Of a DNA stretch of 64,000 nt, positions 1 through 10,939 are shown in pieces. Position 1 is the first letter of the stretch. The number at the start of each line of letters is the position of its first letter. The notes under the pieces were generated by a model. That model was given only the letters and a program-made list of their open reading frames with translations, was not told the origin of the DNA and did not search any database. The translations under genes were made by a program, and so were the position numbers. Origin of the DNA: Lagenorhynchus albirostris (lineage: Eukaryota; Chordata; Mammalia; Artiodactyla; Delphinidae); assembly GCF_949774975.1 (NCBI RefSeq), contig NC_083112.1, positions 56,184,035 through 56,248,034 of the forward strand, read 5' to 3'.

Positions 1-179
1 AAATAGGAGAGAGATGGTTATCGTGATCATTCTGCACAATGGTTTTCTAGGAAAGGGAAATATATTAAGCTCTGAAACGTGGAGTACTCGGTGCAAATCT
101 CAGAATTCTCTACATGTTTTAGAAGAATGCCAAATATTCTATTGTGCAAGAAAAAACTTCCCCAAAGATCTGGTCCATT

Positions 180-190
180 AAAATCATTTC
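180..190. repeat. Target-site duplication, left copy, of the first CHR SINE
   Basis: AAAATCATTTC here is repeated exactly at 386-396 on the other side of the SINE. An 11-bp direct repeat starting with an A-run is what L1-machinery retroposition leaves. Confidence 0.85.
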
Positions 191-385
191 CGGGGCTTCC
201 CTGGTGGCGCAGTGGTTGAGAGTCCGCCTGCCGATGCAGGGGACGCGGGTTCATGCCCCGGTACGGGAGAATCCCACATAACGCGGAGCGGCTGGGCCCG
301 TGAGCCATGGCCGCTCAGCCTGTGCGTCCGGAGCCTGTGCTCCGCAACAGTGAGAGGCCCGCGTACCGCAAAAAAAAAAAAAAAA
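191..385 (+). mobile_element. CHR-type tRNA-derived SINE, full-length short form
   Basis: Non-autonomous retroposon with a tRNA-like head, a family-specific body and a poly(A) tail, copied by L1 proteins. The head carries a pol III box A at about 205-215 (TGGCGCAGTGG) and a box B at about 247-257 (GGGTTCATGCC). The body ends in GCGTACCGC and is followed by an A-run. An 11-bp target duplication flanks it. Compared with the other copies in the window it lacks 15 nt near 345, between two CGCAAC repeats. The reading frames crossing it are accidental. Family assignment is from memory of the cetacean consensus. Confidence 0.92.
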
Positions 386-396
386 AAAATCATTTC

Positions 397-917
397 AGAC
401 CTGATATTTATAATCTAGCAAAATATCAGTAATGCCCCAAAAGTTCTCCCAGTGATGACCACAGCACCATCAGGGCAAGTGGGGTATTCCTATAACCCTG
501 ACGCCAATAGGTATCGTTGATAAGTGAGAGTATATCATCCTTGGAGTGGTTTCTCTTTTTGCACCTTTTTATTTTGCTATAATGATGAACAATTTGCTGT
601 TTGGCTGACTGAAAACGCATGCAACTGATGTTTATGTTTCATTTCATACTCTGGATTCTTACATTCCTACACTTTTCTCAGAAACACTTTCATGTTTCCT
701 GGGCCTTTAAAATCTATTATATCCATGTTAGATAATATATATTTACATCTCTTTTGTTTTTCTCACTTCAAAACCTGGCCAATATAGATAAGCTTGTTTT
801 GGGTAAATTTCACCAAATTTTCTGCTTTCCTTTCTCATAGGAATGTCTCATTTCATGATGTTGCATTTAATGTTTTCAAATTCCTGATTCACACACAAAA
901 ATTGGAATTCCTGAAAT
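397..917. other. Unassigned AT-rich unique DNA
   Basis: Between two SINEs in opposite orientation. I see no coding signature, RNA gene or recognisable repeat. The short minus-strand frame at 426-620 has no recognisable composition or motif. Confidence 0.5.
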
Positions 918-931
918 CAAAAGTTATTCTT

Positions 932-1140
932 TTTTTTTTTTTTTTTTTGCGGTACGCGGGCCTATCACTGTTGCGGCCTCCCCCGTTGTGGAGCACAGGC
1001 TCCGGACGCGCAGGCTCAGCGGCCATGGCTCACGGGCCCAGCCGCTCTGCGGCATGTGGGATCTTCCCGGACCGGGGCATGAACCCGTGTCCCCTGCATC
1101 GGCAGGTGGACTCTCAACCACTGCACCACCAGGGAAGCCC
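932..1140 (-). mobile_element. CHR-type SINE, minus strand
   Basis: On this strand it begins with a long T-run (the poly(A) tail reversed) followed by GCGGTACGCGGGCC, and ends with CACCAGGGAAGCCC, the reverse complement of the SINE start. A 14-bp target duplication (CAAAAGTTATTCTT) is at 918-931 and 1141-1154. It retains the 15-nt block that the copy at 191-385 lost. The intact tail and perfect flanking repeats suggest a fairly recent insertion. Confidence 0.92.
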
Positions 1141-1154
1141 CAAAAGTTATTCTT

Positions 1155-2465
1155 AAATGCTTTAAGCATTATATTTTTAAAATTATTAAATAAATTTATT
1201 AAATTAAAATTGTGAATATCTTTAAAATTATTCATAAAGTATTGCTTAATAATATTTTTACAAAGAACTAAAGCCTATAATTAATACTCTTACAGTGGAA
1301 AATGCCAGCAAACATTATTGGAGAGAAGTTAATCATGAAAACATTCCATATCTCCGAGAAAGATTAACAGTACTCATAGATATATGGGTCAGATTTGCCA
1401 AATTAAGAACTTATTTGGGTACTAAATGTTGATACTTCATGGGACACTACTCACAGGATCTGCATAAAGTATATAATATATAATGACTTAGTAATATTTA
1501 TTTCATTTTCAAGAAAATGGACATCTAGCCACAACCACCCCTGAACCCAGCTGCCATCAATGCAGGACCACTTCTCTTCCACATTCTCCTGTACTGGGTC
1601 CTGGAAATGTCAACCTTGACCTTTCAGCATTGCACATGAACATGTCCTGATCTTACTTGAAATTAGTGAGTTTCTTGGAATCACAAATGCCTTTGTTATC
1701 ACAGAAGAATTACAATTATTTTACTGTTCTCCTAATTTCTCAACTAATTTGTTTCCAGTATTTGGTAACCAAAAAAACAAAAAAATAAATTTCTCAAGAA
1801 ATGCCAGAAAATAATTCCCTCATGAAACACTATCCCATGTACAACCCACTATAATTTTATTTCAAAATATAGATTCTTCACAGTTGAATAATTTTGCTCT
1901 CAATATTTCCTTGTTCTCTATTCCCAATCTTCCTATCTCCTTTTCCTTTGTTTTTCTCACTGAACACCCCATCCCTTACTTTTTCTTTATCCTTTTCTTC
2001 CTCTTCTCACATTAAGCGCTTTCTTAAGATTCTTTCTATAGAGAAGCAAACGTGAAGAAGATAATGAAATATTAGAACTTTAAACTTGCAAGCAGACTTG
2101 TTTATATTGCTAGGCCACAAAAAAGTTGATAGTGGATGGCTTCAAGAGCTGGACTGGAACTGTCAGCCAGGCTGAGGAAGGGGATGGGTGAAAATAACAT
2201 GTGCTGTTACTCATGGTCTTCAAAGTCAGGTGAAGCTCACACCCCCTCACACAGTGTCATAACTAATTCTATGGCGGTAAAGATTAAACTGAAGCCTTAA
2301 ACACTTGCAGATTTCCATGCCGAGAGACAAAAAGACAAGAATAGTGGCAAAAGCAAATGATTTTAACTAGAACATAGATACAGGCATTTCCTCTAACTTT
2401 GGTGGTGCTCTACCTTTTCTATTATTTACCTTCTAGATCTCTCTTGAATCTCCCATTTATAAAGA
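1155..2465. other. Unassigned unique DNA
   Basis: AT-rich, with a pyrimidine-rich patch near 1920-2040. No open frame of note, no RNA gene and no repeat family that I can name. Confidence 0.5.
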
Positions 2466-2469
2466 TAAC

Positions 2470-4235
2470 ATAATGTTTTTTTAAAAATCCAGTCTAACAT
2501 GTTTTGTCCATTAATGGCACCATTTAGTTCATTTACATTGAATGTAAGTACTGATATATTGGAGATTAAATCTACCCTTATAACATTTGTTTCCTATTTT
2601 TCCTGCCTTGCACGTTCCTTTTTCTCTGCATTTCTGCCTTACTTTTATTTTTATTTTTTAAAAGCTAGTCCCTTCTATTAGCCTAAGAGTTATATAATCT
2701 TTTACTTTTCTTTCAAGGATTAAACAGTTACAATAAGCAACCAAGATTTTACATCTTCCTGTGCAGTGCAAAAATCTTGGGACACTCTTTACTTCTTTAA
2801 TTATATGCTAGTCTTATAGTGCAATACATGTATGTATATATAGGCATGTATATATAGACGTAGATATATAAATATATATTAGATATGTATTAAACACAGT
2901 AATACCAAATTGTTTTATACAACATTATTCATTTATATGTACCTTTGTGTTTACCATTTCATTGTTTTTTTTTAGTATATCTTCTGTTTCCTTTAGGATA
3001 ATTTTCTTTTTTGCCTGAAGACAACCTTAAATATAGCATTTAATATAAATATGTTAGTAATAAATTTCCTCAGATTTGATTGTCTGGAAGTATCTAGGAT
3101 TTCCCCTTCTTTCTTGAAGGATATTTTTGCTGGGGAGAGAACTTTAAGCTGAGTTATTATGTTTCAGTATTTTAAAGTCATCAGTCTTATTGCTTTTTTG
3201 GCTTTCATTTGGGTTGAGAAAATAGTACAAGCCTCTATGTTACTGCTTTGAAGGAAAACAGTAACTTTGAGTCATTTTTTTTCTTTCTACTTATAAAAAT
3301 TTCTATTTTGCTTCTTTCAGTCTTCAATAGTTGAATCATGTAACTAGATGTGGCTTTCTTATCAATCATCTGCAAAACTTCTCTATTGATTTCTTAATTT
3401 AGGCTACTTTATTTTTTCAGTTCTAAAATGATCATGTGATTCTTTCTTATGACTTTCATTTCCCTGATAAAAATTTGACCATTTTCTTACATCTCTGTAC
3501 ACATATTATTCAAACTTATTTTAAAATCTTTGTCTGATAAGATGTCCAGGATTACTTTGGTTTACCTTTATCATCTATTTTCTCTTGCTTTTCATTTGTG
3601 GGTTTTAACTTCTTTATGTGTCTAGTGTCCAGTTATTTTTTATTAAGTGCCAGGAGTTGTAAGTGACATTTGATAGTGTAAATGAAATTTAAAGTCTAAA
3701 ATACAGTTATTTTCTTCTAAAGAGATTTTACTTTGGCTTCTGGAATTCAAAATGGATACCAGCAATCTGGTATCTCACTCACCTTTGGGATGAGAGTCTT
3801 GAAAATTTGGCTTCACACTCTGTGAGGGCAAGTCTACTTCTCATTCACCCTAACTCTTAGAAAAGAGGTTTTTGGGATATTAACTCAAAATGTGGAGAAT
3901 TACTAGTTGCTTCTCAATGGCAGAACTTAGCCATTTTTTTCAGTCCTGAAAGGCTGTCAAAAACGCTGCTCATGTTCTTTGCCTTTCAGCACCTCTTCCT
4001 GAATTGGTGGATAGCCCTAAAAAAATATTTTCAAATACTAAGCTTACCTTTCTAGGTTTCTGCCTATTTCTGAGACACTTGTCTGGCAACATTTTACTAT
4101 TAATATACCATTACCTTTTAGAAACTTTAAGTAGATTTTTTAGTAATTTGACCAGCTTTTCCAGTTGTCCTCACCAATAGAGTTTACCCAGATTAACTAG
4201 ATCTTTCTTATTCTAAGCAGAAGTCCTTTCTCTTC
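2470..4235 (-). mobile_element. Ancient LINE-1 remnant (L1M/L1ME-like), antisense
   Basis: Strongly T-rich on this strand, as expected for L1 read backwards, because L1 sense strands are A-rich. Phrases such as TGAAGGATATTTTTGCTGGG near 3115 and ACATTGAATGTAAGTACTGA near 2535 resemble old mammalian L1 antisense consensus. It is heavily diverged, no ORF survives, and the ends are approximate. A (TA)-rich patch lies at about 2830-2885. Subfamily not determined. Confidence 0.5.
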
Positions 4236-4429
4236 TCTAGTTACATTCACTGCTTTGAAGGTCTTATACAGTCTCTCTTAATATAATTTGTAAACTGAAT
4301 TTACAGATATAATTTGTAAACTGAAACATCCTAAATTTTTACATCTCTTGTGAAATATAGATACTTATATCCAGCTATCTATTAGACATTGCCACCTAAA
4401 TGTCTAATAAATATGTTAAATATAGTCAA

Positions 4430-4690
4430 AACCGAATTTCAAATGATCTCCCTAAAAATTGCTCCTTTAGAGTCTTATCCATGTCAGTTCATTGGAACTT
4501 CAAAATTTCAGTTGTGGAGGACAAAAACTTGGAGTCCTTATTGACTTTTCTCTTTCTCTCATACACCGTATTTACCCATCAGCAAAACTTGTCAGCTCCA
4601 CCTTTAGAAAATATCCAGGATCCCCCTTCTTATGCTATCCACTGCTACCAATTGAGTCTAAACCACCGTCATCTATCTCCTGAATAGCCA
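4430..4690 (+). mobile_element. Possible old L2-like repeat fragment
   Basis: The stretch around 4590-4680 (AGCTCCACC... CCACTGCTACCA... AAACCACCGTCATC) resembles a mammal-wide repeat rich in these phrases that I associate with L2-type LINE remnants. The open frames at 4400-4687 and 4492-4683 overlap it and are not considered genes. Confidence 0.35.
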
Positions 4691-6570
4691 GATTCAAATA
4701 TTTATGAGGATGTGGAGAGATTGTCAAAAATACTGATAAACATGGATACAGGAGTCAGAGAGCCTGAGTAATTTACTTATCTCTTTAGCTTATTCATTTA
4801 TAAAAATGAAGAATAATTTCTCATATATCATAAAGCGCTCCTGAGAAATAGTTAATATTTATTAAAATATAACATTGTCTACCATAGAAAAAATGTTATA
4901 TATTAGCAACTATTATTATATCAATACTACTTTCCCTTATGTAGTTGTCATTACTGAAGGTGATAATAAGACCTAGAAATACAAAAGTTTGTTTAGTTCC
5001 TCTATTTTGAGCAGTTAAATCATTCTTATATCCAAATATACATTTAAATTTTTCATAACAAAGTACAAAAATGAGAAAATATACTAGAGTAAATTTTTCC
5101 TATTTAGAAGGAATTAAAGAATAAAAATTCTGAGTGTTGATTCTTCTTTTTTTTTTAGCTTATAAATAAAACGTGATGTCCTTTGACTTCCTTGCTTTGT
5201 TCAATACATAGCGTTGTGCAGACTTCCAAAAGAATCTTGGCTTTAACTCTGCTCAACATAAAATGGTGTGTGTCCTATTTTAATGCTGGTTGTTAAGATT
5301 GAAATTTTTAAATATTTTCTTCATCATTTTATTCAGGCTTAGTTCAGTCACTATTCATCATGTTGCACTATCCTTCAAACTCTCCAAAACAAATTAAAGA
5401 AAAAGATCAGTAAGGGAATTACTTTATGTTCACTCTTTGAGAAGCCAATTTATTAATATATTATAATTTAAGAGAAGCACCTTCATCCAAAATAAATCTA
5501 TGATAATAGACACTGCAACATATTCTATATATTATTATTAAAATATAGGTTACCTAACACTTGGATTCAAAATCAGGGAACACTATAAGAATAATGACAT
5601 TGGAATACTCAATGCAATAATAAATATTATAAAAGAAATTTCTATTTAAAACTAAAGCAGCCTTCTAAGTAAGCAGGATGTTTTTAAAGGAATAGACAGG
5701 TATTTTGTTTAACTGAGCACCTTAATGGTTTTAGTTCACACAAAAATGGACCCAGAGCTGAAACTGGGAGGTGGAGTAACAGAGTGCTAATTCCTCTTCA
5801 CTCTAGAGTGAGAAGAACTACAGTTACTGGGAGGTAAAGAGAAAACATTAAAATGGCAAGTTTCTGGAACACTCACTTTGTGCACTGGGGAGTAGTACAA
5901 AAGACTTTTAGAAATGGATTTGTAAATTATTGAAATTTAAGTTGTTTGCTGAGTGATTCAACCATAAAAGAGTTGTCTCCCTCTCCTCCCCCCACCTCAT
6001 CTCCCAGTCTCCCCACGACTTCAGGAATGCTGGAAATATGGTCAAAGTTTCGGTAAGAGGAATGTTGGCATGTGTGGATGGAATCAGGAAAAGCTGTGGA
6101 GTTTTGCAACTGGAAACTCCAAGCTTCATGCATGGAATCACTAGATGATTCAAACCCTGAGTTAATTCAGGGTGATACAAAGACATAGATATATTAACCA
6201 AGACAATAAATGTAGCCCCACCACTCCAAAAACTATGAGACATCTTGTGTAGGTGTTGAAATGTACATCATTCAATGTGAGAGTTAAGTCAATCACATTT
6301 GACCCACAATGGATGGTTTGATTTCAGCAAATGTTTGAGTTATAAATAATTTACCAAAAGGAAGTAGGATGATCATGTTTTGCACACTTTTTACCCACAG
6401 CAGGCAAAATGGCTCATCAGTTTCAGATATGGTGGAGAATCTTATAATAGTAGGCAAAAGAGCTTTTTTTTACTCCAGATGATAAATTTTTATGAACTGA
6501 AAATATAGTATGTGTACATTCACACTGGCCTTCAAATCTAAAACAAAATACACAGCAGTACATGTGTTCC
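4691..6570. other. Unassigned AT-rich DNA
   Basis: No gene, RNA or repeat recognised. A minus-strand frame at 5908-6243 (111 codons) has no motif, signal peptide or codon pattern that supports it and I treat it as chance. Confidence 0.5.
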
Positions 6571-6576
6571 TTTGTG

Positions 6577-6649
6577 GGGGGAGGTGGGGGAAAGGGGGGC
6601 TGGTGGTAGAGGGTGTGTGGAGGGGTGGGAGGACGGCGGTGGGAGGGGC
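6577..6649 (+). other. G-rich tract with quadruplex-forming potential
   Basis: Inside AT-rich surroundings this strand carries at least eight runs of three or more G separated by short spacers (6577-6582, 6587-6591, 6595-6600, 6612-6614, 6623-6626, 6628-6630, 6642-6644, 6646-6649). The first three long runs plus the next ones fit a relaxed G-quadruplex pattern. It also looks like a decayed G-rich simple repeat. No gene or promoter is visible next to it. Confidence 0.6.
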
Positions 6650-6939
6650 AAAAAGGTCTTATACTGGTTGCTAACTTATAATAATAATGCTGTTATCTAG
6701 TTTATATTTGTCAGATACTCATTTTGTGGTGTTACTTTCCAGATTGTACAGAAAGCAAACTACATCTCAGAGAGGTTATTCACAGAGAGAAAATTAAAAA
6801 TTCAGCATTGAGGGGACTCCTTGAAAACTACATTTTACTAGATTATGAAAGGTTTTAGGAGAGACGCAATCTCCTTATGGGAAAAACTGGTTCTAGAATA
6901 CAACCATCTTCAAGCAGGAGGGGGGAAAAGTTATTTGTT

Positions 6940-7150
6940 TTTTAACTTGCACCATGTGCGAAGTACTTCCTGGCACTTTACATCAGTCATTTCCTTTGAC
7001 AGTCCCAGCAACCCTATGAGGTAGGTATCAATGCCCTCATTTATAGAACAGAGAATCCAGCTTTTACAAAAGTCTAAACATTCACTGAAAGCGAAGCTCA
7101 GTCCAGGTGTGCTAAATTTTAAACTTCAAACTACTCTGCAATTAGCACTC
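6940..7150 (-). mobile_element. MIR SINE remnant, minus strand
   Basis: ACCCTATGAGGTAGGTATCA near 7010-7030 followed by CCCTCATTTATAGA matches the antisense core of mammalian MIR elements. The end near 7100-7150 is diverged. A weaker possible second antisense MIR patch (CATCTCAGAGAGGTTATTCAC) lies at about 6762-6782. Confidence 0.5.
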
Positions 7151-7599
7151 TGTTACCAAGGTAAGAATTAAGGTATATGAGTTAGATTTTGAGAGGAGAT
7201 AGATTTACTGGCACATAAAACATCTCTTTGATGATGAACAATCACAGTGAAATTCTTTTAGTATGATTTTGAGAAATATAACCTGCTAAAGTCACTGTCA
7301 AATGATGGTTATATTTAAAGCAAGTTGATGCCATTCCCAGGAATCTAGTAATTATGTAGTCTTTGAAGCCAGTTCTAAGACAAGGTTAATTCTGCACTTT
7401 TCACTCTTTCACCAGAGGTAGGCTAATTCCAATATCCTTACATATTCTCTATAGGTAACAATGCTCACGTATATGAAATAATCAGATATAGAATCACAGT
7501 GCTACACTTTCATTTTGCATGCTTTACCAAAGAACACTTGTCTAAAAGAAGGACTTTTTTTTTTGCCAGTAATATAAGAAACAATTTCAATTTAGGTTT
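7151..7599. other. Unassigned unique DNA
   Basis: No gene, RNA or nameable repeat seen. A T-run at about 7555-7564 does not introduce a SINE. Confidence 0.5.
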
Positions 7600-8882
7600 T
7601 TTATAACATCTGTATTAGAGTATAATTGCTTTACAATGTTGTGTTAGTTTCTGCTGTATAACAAAGAGAATCAGCTATACATACACATATATCCCCATAT
7701 CCCTTTCCTCTTGCATCTCCCTCCCACCCTCCCTATCCCACCCCTCTAGGTGGTCACAAAGCACAGAGCTGATCTCCCTGTGCTATGCAGCTGCTTCTAT
7801 CTATTTTACATTTGGTAGTGTATATATGTCCATGCCACTCTCTCACTTCGTCCCAGCTTACCCTTCCCCCTCCACCTGTCCTCAAGTCCATTCTCTATGT
7901 CTGCATTGTTATTCCTGTCCTGCCCCTAGGTTCATCAGAACTTTTTTTTTTTTTAGATTCCGTATATATGTGTTAGCATACAGTATTATTTTTTCTCTTT
8001 CTGACTTATTTCACTCTGTATGGCAAACTCTAGGTCCATACACCTCATTACAAATAACTCAATTTCGTTTCTATTTATGGCGAGTAATATTCCATTGTAT
8101 GTATGTGCCACATCTTCTTTATCCATTCATCTGTCGATGGACACTTAGGGTGCTTCCATGTCCTGGCTATTGCAAACAGAGCTGCAATGAACACTGTGGC
8201 ACATGACTTTTTGAATTATGGTTTTCTCAGGGTATATGCCCAGTAATGGGATTGCTGGGTCATGGTAGTTCTAATTTTACTTTTTTAAGGAACCTCCGTA
8301 CTGTTCTCCATAGTGGCTGTAACAACTTACATTCCCACCAGCAGTGCAAGAGGGTTCCCTTTTTTCCACACCCTCTCTTTGTAGATTTTGTGATGATGGC
8401 CATTCTGACTGGTGTGAGGTGATACCTCATTGTAGTTTTGATTTGCATTTCTCTGATGATTAGTGATGTTGAGCATTCTTTCATGTGTTTGTTGGCAATC
8501 TGTGTATCTTCTTTGGAGAAATGTCTATTTAGGTCCTCTGCCCATTTTTGGAATGGGTTGTTGGTTTTTTTGATATTGAGCTCCATGAGCTGCTTATAAA
8601 TTTTGGAGGTTAATCCTGTGTCAGTTGCTTAATTTGCAAATATTTACTCCCATTCTGAGGGTTGGCTTTTCGTCTTGTTTATGGTTTCCTTTGCTGTACA
8701 AAAGCTTTAAAGTTTCATTAGGTCTCATTTGTTTATTCTTGTTTTTATTTCCATTTCTCTAGGAGGTGGGTCAAAAAGGATCTTGCTGAGATATATGTCA
8801 TAGAGTGTTCTGCCTATGTTTTCCTCTAAGAGTTTTATAGTGTCTGGCCTTACATTTAGGTCTTTCATCCATTTTGAGTTTG
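7600..8882 (-). mobile_element. 5'-truncated LINE-1, 3' end, minus strand
   Basis: Reads, in reverse, the L1 3' UTR and the last third of ORF2. The reversed 3' end starts after a short T-run at about 7600 with ATAACATCTGTATTAGAG. The 3' UTR motif around GTCACAAAGCACAGAGCTGA lies at about 7753, and ORF2 C-terminal coding runs on to about 8882. It corresponds to the same interval of L1 as about 14750-16060 of the full-length copy downstream but in opposite orientation. I could not find a clean target duplication. Many small indels indicate an older copy. Confidence 0.88.
8260..8586 (-). pseudogene. L1 ORF2 C-terminal fragment
   Basis: The longest surviving frame of the minus-strand L1, 108 codons. 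It covers the region upstream of and including the C-terminal cysteine-rich segment of ORF2p. GKKGTLLHCWWECKLLQPLW is readable, but the residues before it, which in the downstream copies read NKCWRGCG, are shortened to KRGCG, so the first cysteine of the knuckle is gone. It is a dead fragment, not an independent gene. Confidence 0.85.
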
Positions 8883-8948
8883 AAATGGCAAAAATTATTT
8901 TGTTAAAGACTAACAGAAGATAATTTTGGATATAACAATCATTTCTAA

Positions 8949-8962
8949 ATATACATTAACCA
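8949..8962. repeat. Target-site duplication, left copy, of the full-length L1
   Basis: ATATACATTAACCA, repeated exactly at 16066-16079. This 14-bp direct repeat marks both edges of the 7.1 kb L1. Confidence 0.92.
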
Positions 8963-10939
8963 GAGGAGCTTCAAGATGGTGGAAGAGTGAGACGGGGAGA
9001 TCACCTTCCTCCCCACAAATACATCAGAAATACATCTACACGTGGAACAACTCCTACAGAACACCTACTGAATGCTGGCAGAAGACCTCAGACCTCCCAA
9101 AAGGCAAGAAACTCCCCACGTACCTGGGTAGGGCAAAAGAAAAAAGAAAGAACAGAGACAAAAGAATAGGGATGGGACCTGCACCTCAGGGAGGGAGCTG
9201 TGAAGGAGGAAAGGATTCCACACACTAGGAAGCCCCTTCCGGGCGGAGACTGCGGGTGGTGGAGGGGGGAAGCTTCGGAGCTGCAGAAGGGAATGCAGCA
9301 ATAGGGGTGCGGAGGCCAAAGCGGAGAGATTCCCGCACAGAGGATCGGTGCCGACCGGCACTCACCAGTCCGAGAGGCTTGTCAGCGGGTGGGGCCGCGA
9401 GCGGAGGCTCAGGCTTTGGTCGGAGCGCAGGGAGAGGACTGGGGTTGGCTGCGTGATCACAGCCTGAACGGACTAGTGCACCATGGCTAGCCGGGAGGAA
9501 GTCCGGGAAAAGGTCTGGAGTGGCCGAAGAGGCAAGAGACTTTTTCATCCCTCTTTGTTTCCTGGTGCATGAGGAGAGGGGATTAAGAGCGCTGCTTAAA
9601 GGAGCTCCAGAGACGGGCGTGAGCCGCGGCTAAAAGCGCGGACCCCAGAGATGGGCATAAGACGCTAAGGCTGCTGCTGCCGCCACCAAGAAGCCTGTGT
9701 GCGAGCACAGGTCACTGCCCACACCTCCCTTCCGGGGAGCCTGTGCAGCCCGCCACTGCCAGGGTCCCAGGATCCAGGGACAAATTTCCTGGGAGAACGC
9801 ACGGCACGCCTCAGGCTGCTGCAATGTCACGCTAGTCTCTGCTGTCGCAGGCTCGCCCCGCATCCGTACCCCTCCCTCCCCCCCGGCCTGAGTGCCCCAG
9901 AGCCCCCGAATCAGCGGCTCCTTTAACCCCGTCCTGTCTGAGTGAAGAACAGACGCCCTCAGGCGACCTAACACGCGGAGCCAAATCCAAAACTGAAGCC
10001 CGGGAGCTGTGCAAACAAAGAGAAAGGGAAATCTCTCCCAGCGGCCCCAGGAGCAGTGGATTAAAGCTCCACAGTCAACTTGATGTACCCTGCATCTGTG
10101 GAAGACATGAAGAGACAATGAATCATCCCAAATTGAGGAGATGGACTTTGGGAGCAATGATACATATGTTTTCTCCCCCTTTTTCTCTTTTTGTGAATGT
10201 GTATGCATATGCTTCTGTGTGTGATTTTGTCTGTATAGCTTTGCTTTTACCATTTTCCCTAGCGTTCTGTCTGTCCGTTTTTTTTTGTTTGTTTTTTTGT
10301 TTGTTCTTTTTTAGTATAGCTTTCAGCGCTTGTTATCATTGGTGGATTTGTTTTTTGGTTTGGTTGTTCTTTCTTTCTTTCTTTTAAAATTACTTTCAAA
10401 ATGTTTTTTAATAATTATTTTTTGCTTTTTATTTTAATAACTTTATTTTATTTTATCTTTCTTTCTTTACTTTTTTCTCCCTTTTATACTGAACCGTGTG
10501 GAAGACAGGCTCTTGGTGCTCCAGCCAGGCATCAGGGTTGTGCCTCTGAGCTGGGAGAGCCAAGTTCAGGACACTGGTCCACAAGAGACCTCCCAGCTCC
10601 ACGTAATATCAAACGGCAAAAATCTCCCAGAGATTTTCATCTTAACGCCAAGACCCAGCTCCACTCAATGACCAACAAGCGACAGTGCTGGACACCCTAT
10701 ACCAAACAGCTAGCAAGCCAGGAACACAACCCCACCCATTAGCAGAGAGGCTGCCTAAAATCATAAATAGGTCACAGATACCCCAAAACACACCACCAGA
10801 TGTGGACCTGCCCACTAGAAAGACAAGATCCAGCCTCATGCACCAGAACACAGGCACTAGTCCCCTCCACCAGGAAGCCTACACAACCCACTGAACCAAC
10901 CTTAGCCACTGGGGACAGACACCAAAAACAACAGAAACT
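8963..10939 (+). promoter_or_regulatory. L1 5' leader (internal promoter region)
   Basis: L1 5' UTRs carry an internal RNA polymerase II promoter and often an antisense promoter (family knowledge). This one is unusual against its surroundings: 9180-10040 is GC-rich with many CpG, the only CpG-island-like stretch in the window. It is followed at 10150-10490 by a strongly T-rich segment including a (TTTC)n run near 10367-10385, then by an A-rich run into ORF1. No promoter element was located precisely. Open antisense frames cross the GC-rich part and are listed separately. Confidence 0.75.
9630..10253 (-). other. 207-codon antisense open frame in the L1 5' leader
   Basis: Runs opposite to the L1, inside its GC-rich leader. 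It is the longest or nearly the longest uninterrupted ATG-initiated frame in the window outside the sense L1 ORF2 pieces. The predicted product is rich in R, G, W and S with no motif I recognise. GC-rich, stop-poor sequence yields long frames by chance, so coding is not shown. It is noted because primate L1s carry a short antisense frame (ORF0) in the same part of the element. A second, shorter antisense frame lies at 9225-9548 (107 codons). Confidence 0.3.

Noticed and set aside
194..270. Possible tRNA gene from box A and box B
   Set aside because: The tRNA-like head belongs to the SINE. It lacks a proper 3' half and acceptor stem, and the same sequence recurs five more times.
212..418. Overlapping proline/arginine-rich frames in all CHR SINE copies (also near 924-1235, 16855-17182, 22911-23287, 52408-52857)
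   Set aside because: They translate the SINE body and poly(A)/poly(T) tail in several frames and recur at every SINE. They are not genes.
10118..10387. Membrane-protein-like frame with many F, L and C
   Set aside because: It is the translation of the T-rich segment of the L1 leader; hydrophobicity follows from T-rich codons.
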